Positions 31,514-42,100 of a stretch of 64,000 nucleotides of DNA are shown piece by piece; positions within the stretch are counted from its first letter, which is position 1, and each line of letters starts with the position of its first letter. Under the pieces are notes generated by a model that saw nothing but the letters and a program-made list of their open reading frames with translations, did no database searches and was not told where the DNA came from. This stretch comes from Luidia sarsii (Eukaryota > Echinodermata > Asteroidea > Paxillosida > Luidiidae), in assembly GCA_949987565.1 (NCBI GenBank), contig OX465103.1:1913045-1977044 (forward strand), in the 5' to 3' direction. The position numbers were made by a program, and so were the translations under genes.

Positions 31514-34500
31514 TCATCTGCTGGCGGGTCCCTTCTTGAAGTTGTTGAAGTGCTCAAGGTACTGGATCATGGTATCTATGGGTGTGATGGTAGCATCCTG
31601 CTTGGCAAGGAGGGAGGTGGGAAGGCTCGGTGTCTGCTCACCCATGAAGCTCCGCATGAACTCGTTCAGAAGGTTCCAACACTCTGTCACCATGACGCAT
31701 GGCGTGTACTCAACCTGGCCAGAAAAAATAGCAGTAACAGATTTCTATGCTTATAAATAGTACAGAATCAACACTACTATAATGATTAACAAGGTACTTC
31801 CATTTGACAAAGCATGCACATATATGTACTTGCTAGTTGCTGTTAAGCTTAAAATTTTAACAGAAATACTTGATCTAGCCAGTAGAATGCATTGCATATT
31901 TGAAAATATCAGTAATTTAAGTGTTCAAGGTGTTGATTCTGTATGACAAGTGTTATTCAAATCTTGTTCAAAAGTATAGTGAATTTACATAACAAAATGG
32001 TGTGAAGATGGAATAAAACAAACAAAAACAAAGTTAACATTTAGTATCAATATATAGTAATTAGTAAATATTCGCACGCAAAATGTAGATGATAATTATG
32101 TAACACTGCAAATTGTATTTGTGATTTGCAGAAACTGCAAATGATAATCCAAAGTGCAAAGTGTAATGATATGCAATATGTAAATGATATGCGGATTGGA
32201 AAATGAATGCAAATGAAATGCTCAGCGGTCAGCGGTATAATAAGGTATGCAAATTCAGAATATGCCTGGTCTTGAATATGGCATTACCTCCACCAGTATG
32301 CCCCTTGTATGAGGGCCAATGGACACGATGCCCACTTTGACAATGAAGTCTCCTATCTCATATCGGTGACCCTTGGACTCCACGCGGGCAGACTTTCTCG
32401 GAGTGTAAAAGCCTGGCCGAAGCAATTGAAAAAACAAAACAAAAGATGATCAGAAGTGCAACCACACATGTGTCACAGAGGTTTGTTTTTCGGTCCACAT
32501 GGGGCTGTCGGTCGAGCATGAATCAGAGTATCTGAGGCTAGATTCTTGAGACTCATTATAACGATGAATACTTATAGTGTGATATCCATCTTGGTGCTCA
32601 AGGTGCTATATACCAGTATTGAGTAGAATGACACACAGATGAAAAATGAACATCCACACATATAAAAGCAAAGCAGAACACATTCTTCAGTTGTATGCAA
32701 TAAAACAAAAATGTGATTCTAATCAATATACAAAAGGGCTGCAAAACTTCTTGCTCACTTGATATGACCAAAATGAAAAGCTCTAAAAAAAGTAGAGGCT
32801 GTGATGGTTTGATGCTGGCAGGCAGGGTGTCCCCTGTCTGTCAAACTTTGAGGTGACCCACCTCACTGCTTTGATGGGCCACCTCAGGTCTTTGCCTCCA
32901 AAACTACCACAATCAGGGGGGGGGGTCAAAGTCAGATGAACACCATACAGCAGCACTCCGGCACGTATACAGTGATGCAAAGGATTCCTCCTGGCAACAC
33001 TGCCAACATGCACGCACACTGAAGTGCTACAGACCCGTTTCAAACCAAAATTGTGCCTTACTGAACATCAATCTAACACACCCATAGTATACCAAGGTAA
33101 TTTTTTATGCAAATTATTGATTGCCTCCTTAGACTGACAAACTTCCAGGGGGAAAACCTGCTGGCCGGACCTAGTATACCAAACTCATCTACTGAGCAAA
33201 TTATCGATTGCCATCTCAGACTCACAACATTCCAGGGGGAAAACCTGCTGGCCCGACCTAGTATACCAAACTCATCTACTGAGCAAATTATCGATTGCCA
33301 TCTCAGACTCACAACATTCCAGGGGGAAAACCTGCTGGCCCGACCTAGTATACCACACTCATCTACTGAGCAAATTATCGATTGCCATCTCAGACTCACA
33401 ACATTCCAGGGAGAAAACCTGCTGGCCGGACCTAGTATACCAAACTCATCTACTGAGCAAATTATCGATTGCCATCTCAGACTCACAACATTCCAGGGGG
33501 AAAACCTGCTGGCCGGACCTAGTATACCAAACTCATCTACTGAGCAAATTATCGATTGCCATCTCAGACTCACAACATTCCAGGGGGAAAACCTGCTGGC
33601 CGGACCTAGTATACCAAACTCATCTACTGAGCAAATTATCGATTGCCATCTCAGACTCACAACATTCCAGGGAGAAAACCTGCTGGCCGGACCTAGTATA
33701 CCAAACTCATCTACTGAGCAAATTATCGATTGCCATCTCAGACTCACAACATTCCAGGGGGAAAACCTGCTGGCCGGACCTAGTATACCAAACTCATCTA
33801 CTGAGCAAATTATCGATTGCCATCTCAGACTCACAACATTCCAGGGGGAAAACCTGCTGGCCGGACCTAGTATACCAAACTCATCTACTGAGCAAATTAT
33901 CGATTGCCATCTCAGACTCAAAACATTCCAGGGGGAAAACCTGCTGGCCGGACCTCTCTCAAAGGAGACGGAGAGAGATCCAGCCGGGATGGAAATGCCA
34001 GATCTCCTGAATTCTCTTTTTTTTTTTGGGGGGGGGGGGCGTACCTTTGAGTTTCTGCATGACGCCTTCAAAGTGGCTGTCGGTGATGATATAAGCGCCG
34101 GTGTCTGTGATGCCAAAGCAAGAGACTGGCTGCTCACTGTTATGCATCAGATGCACCAGCTTGCTCGAATCTACGGTAGACAGGAGGACAATGTTGGCAA
34201 GTAATCCATAAAGGTATCTACTGTATAATTATCAAATTGATCCAAAGGAACAAAGTCTGGGCTTCCTGGGTGAAAAATCATGAGAATGACAACACCGCTC
34301 CGAAAAAAATGTACACTTTTGTAAAAAAAAAAGAAGTCAAAATTTGGATAAAATGATATTCACTTTGAAGCCCCTACACAACATTGGTCGATGTCAAAGA
34401 ATAGCATCCATACGTTGTCTGATCCAACATACGCATGAAATAGCACACCTGCGAAAATTTCAGCTCAATCCGCCAACTGGGTCTCGAGGAAAATTGTGAA

Positions 34501-35675
34501 AACCGCTTCATTTGTTTTGCGAAAATGCAGCATTCAACACCGTACTGTCCTGAAAAATAGATCTCGGTGAGACATAAACAACTTCTTTTATACTCTTTTC
34601 TCCCAAAATATAAAATTTTAGGCAGAGATATATAGTGCGAGGTTTCTAAAAAATAACCATCTTCAAACTGTATTTGAAGTTTCATGTAAATCTGTGAAGA
34701 TTTCTGTTTTTCGTCCTGACCAATGTTGTGTAGGGGCTTTAATTTAAGGAGACTCGTGACTAGGGCTCGGGACTTGATTTTTGTTAATCATAACACGGAT
34801 TTGACCTGGATGAGCTGAAATCCAGCAGTCTCATGACACCAGGCAGAATAGACACTGCCCGAAACGTTAATTTACCCACTCTTTTCAGACCCACACTCCA
34901 TGTCAAAAGAGATGACTTACATTACAATGTGTCACTTCAAACTTTCCTCTTTGTACTTCCACAATGCAAACCTTCAAATCGTACCTAACTACAAAACTAT
35001 ATACAAAGTACCCAACTTTCTTACTTATTGTCGTGGTCGATTGGTATGTCTCACAATCCACACAGAAGTTGCCCATCTTGGTAGCACCCAGGACCTCAAT
35101 GCATCTTGTCAGCATTTCTACAGTCTGCTGGACGGTCCGATTCTCAGTCACTGTCCACTGGCACACACTAGATATTCAAAATTGATAAATGGTTCAGATT
35201 ATCTTGACAAAATTCCACAAATTAAAAAAAAAGAGTGTTTTCCTCTGAGATAATTATACGACACTTAGTATAACACTTTAACAGTGAGTTGTAGTTAAAA
35301 GTGGTATGCAAAACATGGAGGAATAAGTCTCTTCTTATTCCCCCATGGTCTGAGTAACTTGGACCCTACACCCAACCCTCCAAATTTCAAATTTCGATAA
35401 AAAAGGGTGACCTTTCGGGTCCAAGTTACTCGGACTAGAAAAACATGAGGTCTTGGTTAAAGAGAGCAGAGAGCTGCCTTTGAGAAAGGTCCTGCTAGGA
35501 TCGAAACGTCAGGCCCACTAAATTTTTAAATCAATAACATTAACAATAACAATAACATGATTAACATCTTTCTCAAAATTTGAAATCTGCCAAACTAAGC
35601 TACTTTACTTTACTAAACGCTAACATCAATTTAAATATTGTATAGCTATTTAATTCCTTACCAAGTAACCCCCAT
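31514..35675 (-). CDS. MED20: Mediator of RNA polymerase II transcription subunit 20
   Basis: Five coding exons: 35675-35662, 35167-35025, 34170-34045, 32412-32288 and 31714-31514, stop TGA at 31516-31514, total 202 residues (human about 212). All phases agree. Exon 1 codes only MGVT plus two bases of Cys. Conserved landmarks are the MGVTCV start, VQQTVEMLTR, NFCVDCETY, KLVHLMHNSEQPVSCF, YEIGDFIVKVGIVSIGPHTRG and DTMIQYLEHFNNFKKG at the C-terminus. MED20 has a TBP-like fold and sits in the Mediator head module with MED18 and MED8, linking activators to RNA polymerase II. Intron 3 contains an 87-bp satellite; intron 2 contains a TTAA-target MITE. The gene is divergent from PSMD6. Confidence 0.95.
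33099..33955. repeat. 87-bp tandem array in MED20 intron 3
   Basis: About ten copies of an 87-bp unit containing CAAATTATCGATTGCCATCT and AACCTGCTGGCCGGACCTAG. It ends 90 bp from the exon-3 donor. Because 87 is 29 codons, it opens ORFs of over 350 residues on both strands; these are repeat artefacts with no relation to MED20. Confidence 0.95.
34369..34738 (+). mobile_element. TTAA-target MITE (AGCCCCTACACAACATTGG ends)
   Basis: 370 bp with inverted ends AGCCCCTACACAACATTGGT and its complement. The right flank is TTAA and the left flank TTGA. Relatives lie at 17002, 49952, 59923 and 60374. TTAA duplications occur in piggyBac and Kolobok elements; the AG/AGG start favours Kolobok. Confidence 0.8.
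35345..35439. mobile_element. Short relative of the GAGTAACTTGGACCC element
   Basis: Inverted ends TCTGAGTAACTTGGACCC and GGGTCCAAGTTACTCGGACTA enclose about 55 bp. This is an internally deleted relative of the element at 36691-37209. No flanking duplication was found. Confidence 0.65.
35476..35530 (+). repeat. GATCGAAACGTCAGG motif copy
   Basis: GCCTTTGAGAAAGGTCCTGC then TAGGATCGAAACGTCAGGCC, an intact plus-strand copy in MED20 intron 1. Confidence 0.8.
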
Positions 35676-36100
35676 TCTCTTTAAGATTCTTCAGTCGTTA
35701 CGCCGTGAAAAAAATGACCAAAATTAGCCAAATATCAGAAACCGTAGCGATAGGATTCGGTATGCACATGCAACCCCATTCTGTTATGTTTCCCCTCTGT
35801 AATTTTGAAATAGCTCCCTCTGTAGTCCATCGGTGTGAAAGGTCGTGTGCTGGTTGGCTACGACTTGAGTTTACATGTATAGCTATGGAGGCTGCCGGCT
35901 TGCGGCTGCAGACGATTCCCATGCATTCATATCATATTTCCAGCCACGGTCAAAAAAATCTGTCACAAAACAGCCGTCTGTCATTTTAGTCTAGTACCCA
36001 GAGTATAATCGTACATACTCGACCAAAACCTAACTTCAGTATTTTTCCCCCGACTATTCAAGACTCGTTTGTCGTGGTTGTGTGGAAACAAGAACCGAAA
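35676..36100. promoter_or_regulatory. Shared MED20/PSMD6 divergent promoter region
   Basis: The 425 bp between two opposed start codons must contain both 5' UTRs and both promoters. No transposon copy is seen here, unlike the surrounding introns. I could not identify a TATA box with confidence. Confidence 0.7.
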
Positions 36101-39100
36101 ATGCCTTCCGAGAGCTTAGAAGAACAGGGTTTAGAGAAAAACCCAGACCTGAATCTCGCCCAGCTGAAATTTCTACTCACTCTAGACTCTCACAAAGATG
36201 ACGCCAAAACGAAGGCATCCCTAATGGAGGGAATCAAACGGCACAGTAAGATTCAGTTTACGTCCTACTTCATTGTTCACATGCCATGTCAATGTGCATA
36301 GTCACTCCAAGCGAAATGTACATTACCCATTTCGTGAAATTTTTTATTACCCAACAACACTCAACACAACAGTGAAGACAACACAAATTTCTTTGTTAGT
36401 TTGTTTACATTTTCGACTTGTCATAATATTATTAAATTAAATGTTGTTGCTAAGGTGAGATTTATCCACACGAACACTTTTTTTAGTGTAACTGTTTTTG
36501 TTAACTTATTCATAAAAATTATTGTTAATATAAATTATAATATAATAATATAAACTCAGAGTGATATACAAAAATGTTGCAAACTGCTTACTGACTAAAA
36601 TTACCAAAATGCAAATCTTAAAATTTAGTGGGCCTGACGTTTCGATCCTAGCAGGATCTTTCTCAAAGGAAGAGAAAGGTGCCTTTGAGATAGTCCGAGT
36701 AACTTGGACCCTTACAATCGCCCTTTTAAAAAAAATTGAGATTTCGGGCGATGTAGGGTCCAAGAAAAACTGCTCGGAATCCCGTCAAACTAACTATGTG
36801 TTCGACTCCATGACTACCCCTTACCAAAACCCCCAGATTTTACCTCGAAAACACCCGTGAAACTGTCCCACGCACCCATCTTTGGATTAAGTGAGAATCA
36901 TCGATTTCAATACTGGTTATTTGTTTTACTCACGTGTGGGGAAGAGAAGAATCTCTCCTGTCCGACGAGCCAAAATGCAGCAGCCATCTTTGTTTTCAAA
37001 TTGAAACGGTATACACGCAAATCGATGACGTTTTGCGCGACCATAGGGGTCAATGCGTGTGTGACGTGTGCGCGGGCACACACTCACACAGACCTACTGC
37101 GCACACGGACCTGTCAAACGTCATCGATTTGTGTGTAGCATTTGCGTGTAGCGGTTGCATGTTGCGTTTTTAAAAAGGGCGATTATAAGGGTCCAAGTTA
37201 CTCGGACTACCTTTGAGAAAGGTCCTGCTAGGATCAAAACGTCAGACCCACTAAATTTTAAGATTATAATAAACTTCCTAAAAATAATTATGAATTTGCT
37301 ATTTTCATTTAGTTTTTAGGCATCTTGAACCAATGTAAATTTGAGGAAGTGTGGATTTTGCCAGCACCGGCATTCTTCTACAAATTATTGCAACTTTGCT
37401 GCTCTGGTGATTGTGCAATTTTCATTACGTCATGCTGGCCTTCTTGCTCCTCGGGCAAAAAAAAAAAAGGTTTAGAGCACGAAGGCCGGCATGACGTACT
37501 GAAAATTGAATCAGATTCAGAATAAGTGAACGGCAAAAAAAACATTTGCAGAAGAAACTGTTGCAAGCTGTTCACTGTACATAGTCAAATGACCTGCAAT
37601 ACATGCACATCAATCTCAAAAGTTAGAGGGCCTGATATTTCGTTCCTAGCACAGTCTGTAGCTGGACCTTTCTACTTCTAGTCCTGCAAGTGCAAGGATC
37701 AAATTCAAAACGTCAGGCCCTTTAAGTTAACTTTTGAGATTTTTGCATAATTTTTAGTTATGTATCATTCTAGACAGCAAGTAGTACTAGAGTAATAGTC
37801 TGCCATCTTTTTCTGTTTACTTCATCTATTGTCAATTGTCTCCTGATGACGGCCAGAGCATACTGGTCGAAACGTTGAGTTACCCTCAGGTTCTTTTCAG
37901 AACCATACCTCTTCCTTTAAGAGACCTGATACATGGTGTTCACCGCAAACCTTTCTATATTCATCTATTGTCATTATCTCTTCCCATTTAGACATGGCTC
38001 CATACTATGAGGAAATCTGCAAGGAGCTCAACTGGAAGCCAGACGTTGCCCTCCTGAAGAAGATGCAAACGGCCAATGCCGAGGAGCTGACCAAGCTGGA
38101 CGCCACCTTGGAAGACGCTGAGCAGAACCTCGGGGAGACGGAGGTGCGCGACGCTCTGCTCCGGAAGGCTGAGCATCTATGCCGCATCGGAGACAAGGTA
38201 GGTGCCAAGTCGTAACGTAACCGAACAGGAAGATGTGATGCACAAGGAAAAGGTTTTTTTTTTCAATGGAGCTTGCTTCTTATCCTTTGCCTTCCCCCCA
38301 GCTCTACTTTTTTTTTCTCAGCTGTCCAAAATCTGAGCACACAGGCTGAGGTTGAAGTTGAATTTTGGCAGTCTTTCACCAAGTTTCATGTTTGTATGAC
38401 GTCATAAGTAAGCATCGAGTTGCTAAAAAAACCGACTGGGATATCGTCTGTTTTGAATGGAAAAACTTATTCTTATGCATCAACAGAAATTTGTTTTTTT
38501 GTTTGTCATATAATTAAGAGGGTGACCCAAGGTAGTTGTTTGAAATTGGTTCATTAATAAATGAGGATTTTAAGGGGGGTTAATGAATTGCTAACTATGG
38601 GGTAAAGTTAGGCATTTGCTACATATAAGGTAGGTTTCCGGCAGTCATGCAGTGAGTGTGTATTGAATAGAAATCCTGGTTACTACCATTGGCTTCCGTT
38701 TAAGCACCGTGTATCACGATAATATCGAATATTGCTATATTTTCCCGACGATATATCGAAAATTGAAATCGAACAACCCTATACCAGATACTTATGTGTA
38801 ACTTGACGCCATAGCAAATTTATTGGGACTGGCCTGTCTCTCTTGTAAATGACTTTGTTTTATGATGCCAAGCTCCTGAGATTCTTGTTCCATCTCGCTC
38901 TGAAACAGGAGGCTTGCCTGACAGTGTTCCGGAAGGCCTTTGATAAGACGATAGCCCTCGGCCACCGTCTGGACATCATCTTCCATCTCATACGGGTCGG
39001 CCTGTTCTGGCTAGACAACGACCTCATCACAAGGAACATCGACAAGGCCAAAGAGTAAGTCAAAAACCTAGACCCATCCCACCATTTGATTTTTTTTTCT

Positions 39101-42100
39101 GCTGATTTTTATTTTCTGGCACGATTGCAACCCTCCTGAGGTGGCATGTTTTTTTTGTAGAGACGACCTACCCGAGGTGGTCCATCAGAGTTGAGGGCCG
39201 GGCAGCCTCACGGGAAAAACCCCTGCCTGACAATCTCTTCCTCGCTCTTTGCTCTTCCGAAGCATGATCGACGAGGGAGGGGACTGGGACCGGAGGAATC
39301 GCCTCAAGGTCTACCAGGGCTTGTACAAGATGTCCATCCGGGACTTCAAGAGCGCCGCCCAGTTCTTCCTGGACACGGTCTCCACCTTCACCTCCTACGA
39401 GCTGATGGACTACGCCGAGTTTGTCTCGTACACGGTCATCGTTTCCATGATCTCCCTAGAAAGGACGGAACTCCGCAAGAAGGTGAGCAAATTCCTCTTT
39501 GGTTTACCTTGGGGGGGGGGGTGGTGGGTTGGTGATTAAGGTCCAAAATATGAGAGCGACTTACACCCATTAGGAACTTGATGTAAATAACAACTGATGC
39601 AAACTGCTCACTGACTAAAATGACCTGTAATACATAAATCTCAAAAGTTTGAGGGCCTGATGTTTCGATCCTAGCAGGACCTTTCTCAAAGGCAAAGAGA
39701 AAGGTCCTGCTAGGATCAAAACCTCAGGCCCTCAAACCATTAGGAACATTTCAATAAAACCTAACCCTACTTAATCACTCAGGGACCTCCAAATTATGGA
39801 GCCTCGGTGGTGTTGCTATGTGCCGGCGGCTCTGAATCTGGGCGCCACTTTTGTCCACATTTCAAACAAATCTTACTCTTTTCTGCTCTACGTCAAAGCA
39901 CCATGTATCATGGCATACACCTTTTGGGTCAGATTAGCAGTAACAATTGGGCTATATAGCCAGGCATGCAACCTATCCGCGGATCCGCGGATTTCCGCAT
40001 TTTTTTTCAATTCGGCCTTAAAAAAAAAAATCTGGAAAAAAAAAGAATAAAAAAATAGTAATAATAGATAAAAAATAAATAAAAGGATGTTTCTTCTCCC
40101 CTAACTATTGTTTAAAACACATGCTGAGATCAGGTTAAAAACTTTGATGTTTATTTTTCATTTTTTGTAAACACTCAGCTTAAATTCATAACTCATAAGT
40201 GGTCCAAAACTGCTCAGAATGCACCACAGAGCATCTAGAATCCAAACCCCATGCCGTAAGACTTCGTGCTTCGCGCTCGCAGTTTCATTCGGACATTTTC
40301 CTCTTTTTTTTTACAATTCAAGAGTTGCATGCCTGTATAGCAGGGACATACAAGGGATTGACTTATTTCAGATGTATCTATTGCACCCAATGAAAATGGC
40401 CTCTTCTTCTTTTAGATTAGAAACAATTGGGGGGAGGAAGAATAGAAAAGAGCACTGTTACATTACGGCTGAGGTCTTGGGTTCAACTCCTGATCCATTT
40501 TTTTTTTTTTTTTTTTTTTTTCATATACTGTAGGTAGCATTGCTAGGATTTAGTTCCAAAGCTAAATTTTGCAGCAAAAGAACAAGATTGCATTTTGGAA
40601 ATGTTATGCATGTAAGAATGTTTATATTTTTTGCATTTGTATTTGTTTCTGTTGGTCAAAAGAGATATAACTTAAAAATTTCATTGAATTTTGGGGGTTC
40701 TATCCACAGGTCATAAAAGGTGCAGAGATTCTTGAGGTGTTGCATGGACTTCCAGACATGAGGAATTTCCTCTTTTCTCTGTACAATTGCCACTATGCCG
40801 AGTTCTTCAAGTTATTAGGTGAGACGAGACTCCAGAGGATTTTCGGCATTCCTTTCATTTAATAAAAAGCTGTTTTGGGTTAAGGTTCAGACTTGTATTC
40901 AAGGCCCAATTCGGTAGAAGTCGTTACCGGAAGTGAAACATCGCTTACGGTAGCAGAAATGTGTTGCTTAATAGTGTATTTTATGAGAGAGTTTTCATTC
41001 TTGCTACGCCAAGCAAGGAATATCGGCAGAAGTTGCATGCATAAGCGAAAAATGAAGAATTGAATGTCATCTGATCTTTTGCTGCTGTTAGTAAATCATC
41101 ACCTGCTACAAATGATAAACATGACCGACAACTTTGAAGAAAAAAATATCAGGACACAGACAGCTGAAATCCACCCACTGTGTTCACTGCCAATGCCACG
41201 CTCGTATGTACCCATAGTATGCTCATTGGTTGATTTCATAGATTACCAAATTGTTTAGCTTGTTTTAGAAACTGCACTTTATTAAAAAAAAAAAAACCTT
41301 GGCGGCGGTCATGACCACTGAAAGTTGCCACGGTGCGAAGTGGTTAAATGGGTCTGTGTTAAACTGGCCCTACGTAGGTCACTGTTAAAGTCAATCCCTG
41401 CTGCAATCTCTTGATTGACGGGCAAAATACACACTGCCTGAAACCTTGAGTTACCGATTCTCACTGATAATGCAATTTTTTCCACTTTGTACTTCCACCA
41501 TGCGAACCTCCAAATCTCGCCCAGCAATGTCATCCTGATTTGATGTGTTTTGTTTTTGTTTTTGTTGTTGTTTAAAGCCAATGTGGAGGTACAACTGAAG
41601 TTGAACCGTTTGATGAGGCCGCACTACCGCTACTACGTGATTGAGATGCGTATCCTGGCCTACACCCAACTACTGGAATCCTACCAGAGCCTGACTCTGC
41701 AGTATATGGCTGATGCTTTCGGTGTGACCATAGACTTCATCGACCAGTAAGTACTTCTCTTTGTCTTCCTCTGAGTTGGTTTTTTTTTCCCTCCAAGGGG
41801 TATTCAGGACTTCAGAGCCAAACTCCCTAGATCCGTTGGTTGTACATGTAAGGGAAACTTTCCTCCCAATAAAAAGGTGTGAAAATGTGAATTGTAAACT
41901 GTAAATGAGAAAGATCCTGTAAGGATCAAAACATCAAGCCCTTTTTCAGATTAGTATTTTGTCAATGTTTCTGATAATTCGTGACAGAGAGAGGGCATGA
42001 TGTATTGATTCTTGCAGAATCTTCTTTTGAATTTTTAGGGGGAGAAATTCTGTAACAGTTTATTGGAATGGCATCGGAACTTGGACTTGCAGACTGCGCC

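Noticed and set aside
33073..34204. 354- and 365-residue ORFs on opposite strands
   Set aside because: Both are products of the 87-bp array in MED20 intron 3; neither strand has a domain or splice context.
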